From Acorus gramineus (Eukaryota > Streptophyta > Magnoliopsida > Acorales > Acoraceae), in the NCBI GenBank assembly GCA_030737835.1, contig JAUJYN010000087.1, forward strand, positions 1 through 64,000: a stretch of 64,000 nt of DNA, written 5' to 3'. Each line of letters opens with the position of its first letter. Position 1 is the first letter of the stretch. The notes beneath the pieces are model-generated. The model did not search any database and had not been told where the DNA came from. It saw only the letters and a list, made by a program, of their open reading frames with translations. Shown here piece by piece: positions 21,213 through 35,215 of the stretch. Position numbers and translations under genes: made by a program.

Positions 21213-23875
21213 TATCCGGCGAGTTGCGGTTTTCCGGCGAGTATCGGCGGCGGAGGCAGAGCTTTAGAGAGAGAGAAAGAGTGGGTTTTTCGAGTTTGAG
21301 CACCGGCGGTGTTTTAAGTGGGGGGGGGGGGAATGGGGGGAAAGTTCAGTGGAGAGAGATTGTGAAAATGGGTTGCGTTTTGAACGTATTTACGAGAGGG
21401 CCACCGTTATTTATTTATTTTTCTTTTTACCACTGCCTGTCGTCATCGAGGCTCAATTTTTATTTAATAATAAAATGCATATAATCCACACACACACACA
21501 CACACAAATTGAATACTCATGTCGATTCCTTTTTTTTTCTTCTAAAAATGCGTATAACCGTATGATTTTTATCATAATAAGTATATAATTCTTTGAATTA
21601 AATTTTTAAATAATATTTTATGATTTAAGAACGGCCAGAAAATACATTTTTATATAACTTACTCACATTTTAAAAAAATTCTCACGGATGATCAAATTAT
21701 CCATGCTTACATAAAACCACCTAATCAAAGTCTTCTTCCTCTTAGCTATCCTATTTTCAACCAATAGGGATGTGGAGGACGGTAAAAGAAAGCATTTAAT
21801 TTATTTTGATAAAAAAAAAATTAGTGATTGGGGTGAAATAGACAGGATAGTGCAATAATTTGATCATATTTAATTAACTTAATTACACCTCATATTTAAA
21901 CCGTTAACTGCATGGGATATATAGATCAATTAATTAAAGTCTTAAAATCATAAGGTTACATGAATTTTTAGAAAAATGAAGGATTATTTGACAATGGTTT
22001 TAATAAAATTTTAATTATCTCTATCTTTTATTTCTTATATCCTTCAAGAGCTATGGAATCTTGATTTCAAACCTCTATTGTCCCATAAACATCTCGCTCC
22101 ATAACATGTCACCTGATCATGGCTTATATAAATATATATATAATATTCCTATCTCTTCTATATTTGGAAAGATACATATTCAAGTATGAACATCCTATAT
22201 GTCTGATTGTCTGTCAACATGCTTAATATGGAGGCTTAGCTCACTATCATAATTAGTTTCCTCTATTTATGGTATTTATGGTGATTTATAGTTTCATTCT
22301 ATCACGTATGAAAAAAAAAACATTAATCCAAAAGCTAGGGTGACGCACCATTGGATATACAAATGTAACATTTTGTGATTGAATCAAAATCTTGTTAATT
22401 TCTTTTTTTATTGTAACATTGTATCAAAGTCCACCGATTAATCATAGGGAAAAAAATTCGTCATCCTAGTTTGTTGCCATCCAATTATTAATCACTTTAT
22501 CATTGTGACGCAGAACGGGTGGCCGATGCATTTAGGGAGTGATGAACCTGAAAAAGTCCATTTTGAGATTTTCAAATATTTACAAAAAAACCGGTTAGTA
22601 GAAATAAAAAATGCCTCGAACTCGGAATCGTCTAAAATTTTTACTGGAGGTAGATATCGATGAGATCTTTAAAAATTGTCGTTATGCAACAACATGCGTT
22701 TATTTTTTCATTTTTCCTATTTTTTGGCCCTCAAAATGGCATTTTTACTATTTGTAGTAACTTTTTAAATTTCCAATATCTCCTTCATAATAATTCGAAT
22801 TTTACTAAAATCAATTCCGAAGATCTTCTAAGATCCTCTAGAGTTAGTTATAACAAATTTTTGTTTTAACTATTTTTAGTAATTTTTAGTATAAAAGGGA
22901 AATTTGTAATTTAGGATTGACAGTTTTTATTAATATATTTTTTAGTTTTATTTCTCTTTTGAGAATTGTAGTTAATTTGTTGAAGGATCTCAACTCTGAT
23001 TGAATCTTTGTTATAGTTTTTCGCTGCGTTACATTGTCAGATATTACAAATTTGTAGACAAGGAAGAAATTAAAATAACATTATGCATACTACCACATTC
23101 AATTATACTATGTAGTTTGGTGATATAGTTCTGCTTAGGGATGCAACTTCGATGGGTTAGTTTTGATATGATTAATTTATTGTCAAACTGAATTAAATTA
23201 GAATATAATTATTTTTGTTATTGTAGCAACGCCTGTAGTATTAGATCTCAACACCTGTAGAACGATTAAGAGAACAAAATATCATACAAAAACATATAAA
23301 TTTATATTATTTGACAAAACATGCCTACATCAAATGAGGAGTACAAAACTCTCGACCTCTTCCTCCTCAGCACCACCATCCCTTTCTCACCAAAAGGAAA
23401 CCCTAAAATGATCGTCTAGCTCTCACATAAAATAAGTCTCAAATTAAAAATAAAAAAACCCTAATAAGAAAGCGAATAAATAAAATGGTACAATTAACTA
23501 AAACTATAAAAATGCCCATATCAACCCAACCCTAGACCTTTGTGAACATACCCTTCATGTTAGAATGCAAGACATCAGCTTACAATATTTTCAATATGTT
23601 GTATAATCATGTTATAACAAAACTGTTTGACAAGGTTTACTTAAATATGTGTAGCATCCCTATGTGTACAATATATACCCCCCCCCCCCATCTAATCCCA
23701 TGTGCACAAAAATAAGGAAAATGTTGGACACAAACCCGTGTATAGTTCCGCATGCATAGTTTCGCATGCGTTGTTACATATAGTCTTTTTTACAGCTCTA
23801 AGTACAATCTCATATGCATCACTAGCCATCTAGTGAGTATATAACAGTATCTCATTAGCCAAAGTACTATATCCA
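21213..23875. other. Kinase upstream region and AT-rich non-genic DNA
   Basis: Bases 21213-21420 are the presumed promoter and leader of the kinase, including a minus-strand AATAAATAAATAA near 21404-21420 that could be a TATA region. A CA microsatellite lies at 21488-21506. Antisense frames over the GC-rich kinase exon are shadows. From 21.6 to 23.87 kb I recognise no gene. Confidence 0.45.
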
Positions 23876-24425
23876 ACGCCTTCCCTGGGGCAATTGCTTA
23901 GGCCCCCATCTAAGGAGGGCGTCAATCGTTTGATCAATAAAATTTTAAAAATAAAAATGGTGAGATGTGAGCAATTAAAAAAAAAAAATTATTCCCTCTC
24001 AAAACACTTTCTCACTTTAATATCCCTCAAAAGCCTAAAATCTCTCATCAGTGGTCAATTGAATTTAATTTCTCTCTCCCTCACTCCCCTCAAAGCTGTT
24101 GCTTTTTTCCCTATTTCTCTCCAATCCAATAATACAGTGTTTAAATTTTAAACCCACTTATAGAGGTATTTATTTATTATTACAATTTTCTCATTCCATT
24201 AAAATTTTATTATTTTGATTACTTTTTATGTGAAATGTTGTAATTAAAATGATTTTATAATATTTTATATCTATTTTGTAATATTTATAACTTAAAATAA
24301 AATTAAATGTAATATTCAAAAAATCTAAATTTTTTTAAAAAAAATATTTAGGGCCGCAGTTTAAAAGTTCACCTAGGGGCTTAACCAAAAATTTAATTGT
24401 CAAGGTCAGCCATGTATATATGTAC
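23876..24425. repeat. Dispersed repeat related to 50848-51378
   Basis: The left edge has GGGGCAATTGCTTAGGCCCC and the right edge ATTTAGGGCCGCAG with ACCTAGGGGCTTAACC. The phrase 'GCCTAGAGCCCCC' in the copy at 50.85 kb is clearly related. The interior is AT-rich. It is probably a degenerate DNA transposon, with no intact termini. Confidence 0.4.
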
Positions 24426-25859
24426 ATTATTAATTTTCTTTTTACATTTACTAAGAAATATTTCATCTAATTCATAATAAAGTGATATGTACTTTTCATC
24501 AAATCATATGTCTCATTAGCTGATATTTATTATTTTTAAAAATCAAAACATTTGCAGACTGTCTTAAGAAAAAATTTTCACAAGGTTGTACCTCATTCAT
24601 TTAATTAAATATTTTTATACCTAATGAAATATAAACTCTAATTAATTATATACATATTTTTAAAAAAATTAAAAATTTTCAACGAAGTAGCGGGGTATAT
24701 ATTTTATACAAGATAGCTGCCAAGGTAGGTAAAACTGTTTATGGGAGTGTCAGAGAGAATTATGCATGTAAGATTGCATTAAAAGTAAACAAATAAAAAG
24801 CCCTCTCTTTCGTGGCAAATGAAGCCTATATAAATCAGTCACTAATAAATGTCACAACACAGCTTATCGTTTGTGTAGAAGATGTACTAGGTAGGGAAAT
24901 ATTTAATAGCGACCCACCTCACATATACAGCGCACACAGATGGTCTCATTTAATTATGAAACTTCCAAAACAGGCGAAATACCGAGACCTAAATCCCACC
25001 TTAGATTGGAATTGAATAGGGTTAGTACCGTAGTAGGTGGATCTGAAAAAATATAGTCTATGCATCTTTTTACATGATGATACATATTTGTGTCAAGTGT
25101 GTTAATTTGCATAGTTTACAAATAGGAGCATATATTCCCCACCTGTTAAATTCTCAAACCCAGAACCCAATTGGTAGGAAGAGGTAGAAACATTTTTCAA
25201 GTTTTTGCTTGTTGGCTGTCAAATCAAACGACGGGCGAGAATAGAAGTCTCAAATCTGAGCAACAGAGACAGGTTGTCGTCGGGAGAAAAAAAAAAATGG
25301 TCCTCCCTCCTATTTGAGTCACTTCATGAATATATACTATACCATCACATCATACTGTGGACTTCTGGTGATGCAGTTTCTTGAATATAGTTATTATCAA
25401 AGGCTACAAAATAAGGTATTATTTACAAGGAAAGGAAAGGATACTGATGTAACAAAGCAGGGGACATTTAGGTGCGCAACCGTATCTGTACGAATCATAT
25501 GGGGGACGACCATTGCATGTGCGGGCGACCATCCAACACCTGAAAAAAAATAAAGTAAAAAAAATAAGTGCTCGCTTTCATGGGTAATGGAATCTTTTGT
25601 TATTTTTATCCGTGGGGATTTTTACATATTCAAATTGAATCAAATTATAATCACATATAAACATTGATGGAATTAGGAATTTTATAAAAAGGAATCTAAT
25701 GTGATTTATGTAATAATTTTATAAAGTTATATCATTATATTTTTTTATAAGTTTAATAGTATATATTAAAAAATAAATATGTATAAAATGAAATAAAGGT
25801 ATTCGATCATATAAAACATAAAAACATATAAAATACTCAATTATTATTTTTTCTTCTTA
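24426..25859. other. Non-genic AT-rich stretch
   Basis: No gene, RNA or defined element is recognised. A few frames of 60-80 codons lack any known motif. Confidence 0.45.
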
Positions 25860-26215
25860 CAACTTTACATAAATATTTAAAAGACTAAAGCTGATTGAGT
25901 AAATTAATATATTCATTTGTTTATGAATATTAACGGTACAACAATATATATAGTGTTTAATATAAAAATAATTATTTAAATGAATATTGATTATGAATAA
26001 TCATGTGTTTAAATTTAATTTGATTCAGTTTGGTTAATTTGATTTTTTTTTTAAGCAAAACTAAACTCAAATAAAAGTAGATCAGTTTATTAATTTTTCA
26101 ATCCATACCCAAACTAAACAAAAAAACTATTGACTTAAACCCGAAAAAAAAAAAATTTGAATCGGTTCAAATTCAGTTTAATTGATCAAAATTGCACCCT
26201 TAATTGTACCCCACC
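25860..26215 (-). repeat. AT-rich MITE-like element, inverted partner of 30795-31145
   Basis: Read on the minus strand it begins AAGGGTGCAATTTTGATC and continues through a segment corresponding to TTTGATTTGGGATTG and TATGATTATTCATAATCAA. The copy at 30.8 kb carries these in the same order. TAGGGGTGCAA-like starts are common in plant hAT-type MITEs. No target duplication is confirmed. Confidence 0.5.
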
Positions 26216-29200
26216 TCAACACCTCATCAACCCATTTTTCTTAAAGTAAAGATAAATATGATACATGATTTCATTACTAAAATCGCAGTACAATTTTAAA
26301 GTAAGGGAGGGGAATAAAGTAGAAAAATAAAATACAAATAGCTAACGTCCTCCTCCTGGTTATAAGAAACATTGAACCAGGGAGAACATGAAAATAAAAA
26401 TGATAGAATTGAATGTGGGTGAGGTCAGAGAGTAAGTAAAATGTATGTATATGAGGTGGGATTAAATGTTAACAAAAAAAAAATGTCATAGACATGCTTG
26501 TGGATAGTTCCATGAAAAGTTTTTACATGTTTTAATTTTTAAAAATAATTAGCATTGTTTAATAAGACATATTTTGATAAAAAATATATATCACTTCATT
26601 ATAAATTTAATTAACTTATTTTTAGTAAATGTAAAAAAAAAATTAAGGTATATATATACCTTATCTAAAGAGATAAATTAATATCTTAAATAAGAAGGCA
26701 TATATCATGCTGAATAATTAATGAGATATATAAAACTATAAAAAAAAATTGAAACATGGCTAAAAAAAAAAAAGTGGAGTGAGATAAGTAATAAAAGTGA
26801 AGCCTATGAAAATTGGGAGTATGCACCCTACTCGTATTTCGTCACTCAATGATTCAATGTGGCTACAGTATATACGTTTTGTGGACCGCTTGTGTAAAAT
26901 GTGCTTGTCAGGGAAGTTTTTCTTTTTAATAATAATAAAAAGGTGACCTACCTCAGTAATAGACGGATGCCCTCTTTTAGTTATGACGAGTGAGAGTTAG
27001 TGAATTATGTCGCTATTGGAACGGAGTTAAGTTCAACACGCATTGAACAATTTAATAGTTTAACGCAATCGTGATCGTCTGATCTTATTGAGTCATTATT
27101 ATTAAGATATTATGTTTGATTATAAAATTAAAATTCAAATCAATTAAATTTTGACATTTTTTAAATTTTTTAGGATTCAATTAAATTTTGTATCTTAAAA
27201 TAATAAAATTAGAAAGTGAAGTTTTTTTTAAAAAGATAAATGGTAAGCGTCTGTTTAATTAAATAAGAGGGTCCAAAAGAAAATACAGAGAGAGTTGGAG
27301 TGAGTAGGAGAGAGTCCTACAAAGACCAACAAAACATACGCTCATACTATAACAAACTTGCCATTTACAAAACCCACACTAGAGGGACCCTGCACAAAAC
27401 ACTCCTCAATCTTTTACCGCGCTAACTACCGAGTCCCCCAGGTGTTCTCCACGTACGGGGTGGATCCTCGAAAAACCGTATGATTGCATCTATGTGAGTT
27501 ATGTTGCTCTTTTGGGGGAGGGGGATGGAGGATCATGTATTTTAATCCTTCATCCTCCTTTTCCTTCTCATCTTTTTTTTTTTTTTGTCATCTTTCCTCT
27601 CTGTTTTTGGGTTGTACTCTTTTTAATTTGAATGTAAAGAAATAGCTAGCCTACCAATTTTATTTTCTAAAAAAAAATAGAAAAATTATGACGAGTCAAT
27701 CCAAATAGGAAAATCCAGAGAAACTTATTCCTAATCTAGATTTGGAATTGACCGATAATAACTTTGTACAGTAGTTGGTGCCTGGTGAATTTTGCTATAA
27801 ATCTCGTCTATACATGCCTGGTTTCACATGAAGGTATTTCCATGTGCATGTGTTCATATAGAACGCACTCAGTTTTAGAGGACAAACTCTAATATATTAT
27901 GAAGTTCATATGAAATAATACTTTAATTCAACATTTTATCTCGATATCCTTTTTTTTTATTTAAATGATATTTATTTACTTTAAATTTCGTTTTATCTTT
28001 TATAAAAAAAACAATTAATCGCCATGAGAATTCATAATAAATCTATTTAAATATTTAATGAATCAAAACATTTTAATAAAAATATGAATATTAATCAATT
28101 ATATTTTAAAATTATAATTTATAAATATATATTGAATATATTTAACATTGATCCCATATTAAACATCTCAGACGATATATTTTCAATGGCACTAATTTGT
28201 TAAAAATTAAACTTATATAACAAAAATTATCTCGTTTACAAAAAAAAATCTTTTGTCTGCGTTATATACTATTCAAAGGTGAGAAAATCATGAAAAAGAG
28301 ATTTTTTTTTTTATAAATAGTGTTGTCCAAGATATGATTCATTAACCTCTTTCACAGATGTGAAAAGTACTTGCTGATCGACTTAGTCAGAGCTCAATTT
28401 GTATGAAAATGATATTTTTATGCGACGTAATAGCAAAACTATATTCCAAACCCCCCTTCCCCCCCTCCAAAAAAAAAAAAAAAAAAGAGAGAGAGAGACC
28501 AGGCAAGTTATAAAGCAAAAAATCACTATGTACCATGGCACTACAATATATCCATCTTTAGCAGGAGAGCTCGAAAATCACTACATATGTTCCATTAAAG
28601 CAGAAATTCAAAAGCCTCCCCATGAGATCATTCCCCAATATATGAAGTCAAAATCCAAAAGACTCCCTTCAATAAAATTTCTCTACAAGGCTCGTGACTC
28701 TTCAACTCCAACAGCACTTGTAGCTCTAGTTCTACTCCTTCCAGCTTGCCTTCCTGCAGCAGGTGCTTAATAAACAGAACATCATTGATTCAATAAATTG
28801 TCCAGCAGCTTCAACACCCCACCAGCGGTACGAGTTGTTCTTCTGGCATATGTGGGGAGTTTCATTGAGAAACTTTACATTCTATATATATAAAAAAGAC
28901 TATATTACCCTCTTTCCCTTCTTTCATTTTTGTTTCTTTATACGGGCATAATAGGTATTTCCTTACATGAATTTTTTTTTATTCACTATTAATAATTAAT
29001 TTTTATTCATTATAAATAATTTTTATTTATTTTCATGTTTTTTGAAAATTTTAATTTACTTTTAATTAATTTTTTATTCATTATTAGTAATTTTTATTTA
29101 AAAGATATTCCAAGTCAATATTTGATAAATTTTATAATATGTTTTTATTCATTTGATATTTGAGCATCTTATAATTTATAGATATGACTTGAGATATTTA

Positions 29201-30794
29201 ATTATTTTGAAGGAAGATGGGGTAAGAATGAGGAGGTTTATAGAATAACAACAAAAGCATGACTTCCTAATGTCATAAATGTCATTGAGAGACGATCTCT
29301 TCCTATAATGTAGGGAAATAAAAGAGAAACTTTTGAAGATGCATAATTAAAAAAACTGGTCAGATTGAGATTGATCACATACATAATTTGTTCATGCATT
29401 GACACATCATACACTTATCTTAGCAGCTACATAACGTTGGAGAGAAAACAAATCCAAATCAAAGATATAATAATAGAACACTAACCAAAATAATAATAAT
29501 AACAATTATAATAATAGAACACAAGATTTACACAGAATTTTTTTGTTTAATCATTCAAAAATCTAGTGTCTGTGTCAAACAAAAAAAATTTCATCATTTT
29601 TCTTCTCCTATATTGTTTTATTAAGAAATGTGAGAACATTTTTTTCTAATTCGAGAAAAATTGATCAAAGAAAAATTGATGAAAAATAATTTTATCATTT
29701 TTTCACCACATGCATAAATATTATAAAAATTAGATTAAAAAAAAATTATTTTTTTTTAAATTCAAATTCTCTTACTTTCACTATTTTTTTTTAAAATTTG
29801 TATAAAAACACACCTTTGATAGTTTCAAGATTCACTTGTACAAAACTAATTTGAATAAGAGGGTATTTCAGACATTTTATGCAATGACAAGTACGTCAGA
29901 CACATAATAACTGGGATGGTGGTTCATATATAGGGTGGTGAATACAAAGGGGAGGGGGGACTTTGTAAGGTAAGGCTTTAATAACAGCATTTACTGATGA
30001 ATTCCGACACGTATGTGAATACTGTATATATTTATATTTATAGTTAAAAAACACTGTTGGAGCGGTCTCTCGTCAGGTTCCTCCTATGTGATGTCACCGA
30101 TCTCAACCACCTGTTCCCATGAACTCGGAAGCACTGGGAGAGTTTTTTCTATACTAATTTTTTTTTTCTTCAAAAACATATATTTAATTAATAAAATTAA
30201 TTTATTTAAAAAATAGAATATATATATTTTATGTTTTTTAAAAATAATGGATTATATATTATTTTTTTTTAAAGGATAATGCATCAAAAAGTTACAATTG
30301 ATCTAAATAATAGCAAAAAAGCATAATGGAAAGCAAAAAAGAGCAGAGAGGTGCGTAAAACTCGCAACCCTTATAAAAAGAGAAGCATCAAATTAAAAAA
30401 AAAAACAAAACCATGCTTATATATTATGTGAGGTGATTTCAAATAATGCAATAGGATCATGACCCATGCAACAGTGATTGCAAGTCTGCGAATGGATTGA
30501 TTTTATCAACAACCAACGTGGTCAACGTACTATCTAACATGTAAAGATTTTTGTCCTCGATTAAATATTGATGGATGGATCAAAACCATCATGGTTGAAT
30601 GTGTAATAATATAACTCGCAATACGATGAATTAGGTTTATATGCTTAGGATGAACATAATAATATATAATTTAATTGAAATATGAGTGATGATTTTTCGA
30701 GAATATATCTTTATCCTTTATATATTAGTGATTCTAGCTAAATGATTGCATTTATAAGAATAAATTTAATATTTTATGTTCATGAGATATGGGC
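26216..30794. other. Long AT-rich gene-free stretch
   Basis: No supported gene in about 4.6 kb. A segment at about 27380-27670 ends ATTTTATTTTCTAAAAAAAA and has a T-rich, GTTGTACTC-containing 3' part; it may be a LINE 3' end, low confidence. A C-run, A-run and GA-run cluster lies at 28440-28498. The open frames here are not recognisable proteins. Confidence 0.4.
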
Positions 30795-31145
30795 AATAAC
30801 TATTGGGAGTGCAACAACTTTGATTGGTTAAATCAAATCCAAACCGATTCAAATATTTTTTTTGGGTTTAAGTCGATAGTTTTTTTTGTTTGATTTGGGA
30901 TTGAAAATGAATAAACCGATTTATTTCGGTTTGAATTTTGGTTTTACTTAAAAAAATCGAATTAACCCAAATCGATTCAACTTAAATTTAAACATATGAT
31001 TATTCATAATCAATATTCATTTATATTATTATTTTTATATAAAAAACTATATTGATGTTATACCATTAATATTCATAAAAAAATATTAATACATTAAGTT
31101 ATACAATCAATCATCGCCTTTTAATATTTATGTAAAGTTATAAAC
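30795..31145 (+). repeat. AT-rich MITE-like element, inverted partner of 25860-26215
   Basis: It starts GGGAGTGCAACAACTTTGAT and runs through AAACCGATTCAAATA, TTTGGGTTTAAGTCGATAG, TATGATTATTCATAATCAAT and TTTATGTAAAGTTATA. All are found in reverse orientation at 25.86-26.22 kb. It is non-coding. Confidence 0.5.
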
Positions 31146-31744
31146 CAAATCCCAAAAAAACTCTAACCAAACCATATTGGTAGGAAGAAAGAAAAATGAC
31201 AAAATGACAAAAAAAAAAGTCTCATAAAAGTTAGAAATACCCAAATCAGCCACATTGTAAAATTATACTTAAAAAAAATTTATTTCACAATTTTGAAAAC
31301 ACAAAGGAATAACCTACCATTATGTAATTAGATCATTAACATATTCCATACCTCTTAACTTTGTTAAAATATTTCACCCTCTTAATTTTGTTAATGTATT
31401 TCACATATTTTTATGTAGAACTTCCTTTTGCTCTAAATTCATTGTGATTAGGTGGATTTTATTAAATATGTGATAATATAATTTGAGTTTTTGATAATGA
31501 ACTCATTAAATGTCAATGTTTCTTTAAAAAAATGAATATGTACTAATGACGTCATAAAAATATGTGAATAGCCATGCAAAAAAAAATTGTGAACAAAGAT
31601 TTAGAATATTAAAATATCATCTGCTACATTGAGACACAACGTCGATTTAAATTACATATTATGATTATACATAATGAAAAATGATAAACAATATCAGGTA
31701 AAATATATATAAGAAATAAACAATATGATATACAAGAACAAAAC
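31146..31744. other. AT-rich non-genic spacer
   Basis: Nothing is recognised between the repeat to the left and the MITE copy to the right. Confidence 0.45.
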
Positions 31745-31905
31745 ATTGTGAAATGAAGTATATACTGAGATACATTAACGTATTTTTTTTCATAATGAAA
31801 AAATGAAAAAAAAATTGAATCATATACTATGATAGGATCCATACACTATGATAGTACAGTATATACTACATATCATAATATATGGGACTGTAAAACGGGC
31901 TGCAA
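31745..31905 (+). mobile_element. MITE family X, copy 1 (partial)
   Basis: GAGATACATTAACGTATTTT, then ATCATATACTATGATAG and CATACACTATGATAG, correspond to 53041-53140 and to the minus strand of 59036-59266. It ends near GACTGTAAAACGGGCTG. The termini are not preserved well enough to define a target duplication. Confidence 0.5.
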
Positions 31906-32039
31906 AAAGAACTGCGTGTATCAACGCTCTAAGGAATAACTCCAAATTTTGCACATATGTGATCGTATGGTTCTGGAAGAGCTACACAAGAAATACATTA
32001 ATCTCACCAACCAAGATTAAAAATATTACTAAATGTCCT

Positions 32040-32135
32040 CTTGGTAGGATGAGAGAAGTACCCCTCTTTAGTGAGGGGACTTGGGTTCGAGTCTTGCCGC
32101 CTGCTGATAGAAAAAGATTTGATCAAGAAAAAAAA
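32040..32135 (+). repeat. SINE-like fragment with box B
   Basis: GGTAGGATGAGAGAAG, then CCTCTTTAGTGAGG and GGGTTCGAGTCTTGCC, resemble a tRNA-derived head. An A-rich tail (GATCAAGAAAAAAAA) follows. Box A is poor. A similar TTGGGTTCGAGTC occurs at about 55470. Confidence 0.4.
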
Positions 32136-32267
32136 AATTCCAAACATAGATCTCATAATAGTAACCTTTTGTACTGAATCATATGCCTTCAATTCAAATA
32201 TGGCATCTACTTAGAAGAAGAAAAAAAATCCAAATATGGCAATCTCGTGACAATACACTTCATGGCC

Positions 32268-32712
32268 CCGTTTAGATACAAAATATGACTTATTCTTGGG
32301 TATATAATTATTACAGCATAAGTGTGTATAAATAAGGATAAAATGATTTTAGTTTGGTTGGATTCTGAATTATTCTAATTGGAAAACGTAATAATAAATT
32401 TTTATTGCTTTAGTAAAATGTAAATATAGTATGGATAAAGATTTATAAAAGGTGAAAAAATAATGATAATTGATCTGACAAATGATTTATTAGAGATGAT
32501 GACAGTTGATTTGACAGTGGACCCACATATTCTTTAAATGTAATAACTTGGAATAACTTTAATTCCATGGGTTAATTGAAATATATACCATTTTATACTA
32601 GTTTATTCTGATATAGTTTATCCCTATGTATTCCCTGCATTCAAACAATCAAAAACAGCTATTCTGCTTTATTCTCACTTATTCTTTTGGCTATTCCATA
32701 TTCAAATGGGAG
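32268..32712. mobile_element. Tourist-like MITE, diverged copy of 62520-62958
   Basis: GCCCCGTTTAGATACAAAAT at the left and TATTCAAATGGGAGC at the right are decayed versions of the termini at 62520-62958. The interior is collinear: TATTCTTGGGTATA, GTATAAATAAGGATAAA, and GATTTATAAAAGGTGAAAAA followed by ATAATGATA. It is non-coding and about 445 bp long. Confidence 0.7.
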
Positions 32713-33484
32713 CAAAAGTATATTACCAAAAACTACCAACACAATTACTTTCCTCCAAAATACCTTTGGCCAGGAAACATAAATCTAAACTTTAATTGAT
32801 GGTCGATGCATCAACACTCTTTAGGTTGGTGGTTAAATTATTCATATTCTTACTGTGAGATGTCTTCCATTCTAATATGATCCTATTTGCGAAGTCGACC
32901 TGATATGATCCAAATTTTTATAGGGTATAATTTTTATAATTTCTATCATTTTATCATATTTATTTACTCTAATCCTTGCTATATAAGGTTAAGAGATTTT
33001 TTTTTTTTGTGCCAAGAGGTAGCCATGTATAGGTTTTCTTTGAGAATAGAGGTGGTGTTGAGGAGAGAGATGTTCAGAGATTTTGTAACCTGATTACTTG
33101 ATAATAGTGAATCGTTCCTCGTCTAAGCCAATTTTGTCAAACAATATAAATCTACATATTTTCTTATATGGTTTGTTCTCTTTATTATTTTTCAGGTGTT
33201 AGTGTCGTTGCATCAACACCTCTCATGCCAATCAAAAAACTACGAGATAATGATCTCTAGTTTGGTAGTTAGATTTTTCAAAATTCCATCTCACAAAAAA
33301 ATTATATCTTAGTCCATTAATCATAAGCCATGTAAAGAAAGGCGTGCAAGCGATGAAGATCTTTGAATGATGCTGTCTTTTCGGGTTAATATTAGCCAAA
33401 TTATATGATAATTAACAATTTCTAGGTTGCTCATCACATGATTATTCATGTTAAATTAATTTTCACATAATTAATAACTTTATG
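32713..33484. other. Non-genic stretch
   Basis: No gene or element is recognised. Confidence 0.4.
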
Positions 33485-33735
33485 AAAATATTGTTAAGGA
33501 TCAACATTTGATCAAAAACCCGCAAACCTGACCTGCTCAGTCCGGATCCACTCACGGGCCAACCCCACTCACGCATGAGCCCGTGAGTGTGCTTGTGTTT
33601 TTCCTAGCGGGCCAGCCTAGCCTGACCCAGCCCGCTAACCAAAAAATCCTGCGGGCCTGGGCCCGGGATTCACAAACTGGCCCATTGTTGATGCCTACTA
33701 CTAATCCAATTTTTCCTTGATCCCGAACATGCATT
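33485..33735 (-). repeat. GC-rich hAT-like element end
   Basis: The minus strand reads TAGGCATCAACAATGGGCC followed by CCCGGGCCCAGGCCCGC. This is the type of TAGGNNTGTCAANNGGGCC terminus common in plant hAT-related repeats. The other end is not clear. Confidence 0.4.
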
Positions 33736-34789
33736 TGTAAATTAAGGCGGTATTGCTTAAAAAATGTGATTATGCTTTTAATTAAGTAGAAAGCTAAAAA
33801 ATGTTATCAAACACATTCTAAAAAACATACTTAATTAAAAAGTTACTTACAGATTTTCATACAAAAAGGTTGCCTTTTAAAAAACGCAGAAAATACATTT
33901 TTCAGGAATTAAGTTTATTTAAGCCACTTTATTCGAAATCTTATTTTTTAAACGTATTTTCAAACATACCCTAAATGAAAGAAGAACTGGGCCAATAAGT
34001 TGTTTAAATAAATTCCCCACACAGTCACTCTGATTCAAGGAAAATTTAGAAACTATTTTATATATATATATTTTAATTGTTTAAACAAATTACTTTTGAA
34101 GCTTAGAAAGGACATTAATTTGAGCAAACTAATAAGTTGAATGCCCAGCCCAAAAAAAAAAACTAAATAAGTTGAATTAGACAAGTGGAGCTAGCTAAAT
34201 AAGATGGAGATAGTGAAATGAACTATTTTGTATCATTGAATTGATATGGTGTCTACCACATAGTCTAAGAAAATACCTAACTCTCTATGAAGGGTTGTAG
34301 TAATGGCGATTTGTCCATATCCATGGAGTTTTCAAGAATTAATTGAAAGGACGAGATGGGATGAGATAGCACTTCCCACTCAGCCTTTAAATATTGTTGA
34401 GGCGACGCTTCGAAAAAACAGCAGCACTTATTCGCTGCAGATATTGAGGCATAATTATTGCCTTGAGCATGGGTTTCATGAAATCCAAGGAGACGCTGAC
34501 GTTTGGGATTTCCAAAAGAGAATTTTGGAAGGCCACATGTCATTAATGCTGACACAGTGAATCGGCTGTCAAATCCTCAACATAACAGAAAATCCCGAGA
34601 TGACAGGCGATCAAATCTTTGACCTTCCAAAGGCGGAGATGAGGCGATTTTTTCCTAATCTCCTACTCTCTCGAAAATTCAAAAGAACAGGAGAGGGGGC
34701 ATCTGTGGAGGTAAAAATCCGCACCATATTAGAAAATGACACGTGTCACGCCAAGATAGATATGGGCCGGCACACTTGGAGCCCACAAA
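33736..34789. other. Unassigned frames before an LTR fragment
   Basis: Plus-strand frames at 34303-34560 (85 codons) and 34600-34806 (68 codons) have less AT-biased sequence than their surroundings but no domain I recognise. They may be remnants of a retroelement adjoining the LTR fragment that follows. No function is claimed. Confidence 0.3.
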
Positions 34790-35215
34790 TCTGGATCCGA
34801 ATATAAAATGCCATGATGGCACTCCCGAACGTGCTGGCACAACTAGATCGAGGGTCTAGTAGGACAGTCAAACACCTCGCGGGTGAATGTCAGCTCGAGT
34901 GGTTAAATGCTTGATCAGATTAGAGGTCTGGTCGGACAACCTTACTCCTTGCGAACGAGTAGGGGAGACACAACCAGACAAGAGGTCTGGTCGGGCGATC
35001 TTTCACCTCGTGGACGCACTCGAAGACGTAACAGACGAACGAGCAGGCCAAAGGGCCACGAGTAGAGCCAAAGAAACGGTCAAAGGGCCATAAACGTCTA
35101 TAACTGCCAGGCTGACAGTTAAGGCCCACTAATTGCGCAACATGGATAATTAGTGGGCACGAAATGCCCACTAAGTGTTTAAGGAGGAGACGATTATAAC
35201 AGTCAAATGATAGTG
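34790..35215 (+). mobile_element. LTR fragment, same family as 53225-53760
   Basis: Shared segments with the minus strand of 53385-53720 include AGGTCTGGTCGGA, GAAACGGTCAAA, ATAACTG.CAG.CTGACAG-like sequence and the CCCACTAA/CCCATTAA block before the AACAGT segment. The fragment is truncated at about 35215, before the TATA-containing part present in the other copy. Confidence 0.55.

Noticed and set aside
28881-28960. TCTATATATATAAAAAAGAC as a Helitron 5' end.
   Set aside because: The base before TC is T rather than A, and no hairpin plus CTRR end was found in a suitable position.
34888-34910. AGCTCGAGTGGTTAAATGC as a tRNA box A.
   Set aside because: It lies in an LTR-family repeat and no box B follows at tRNA spacing.
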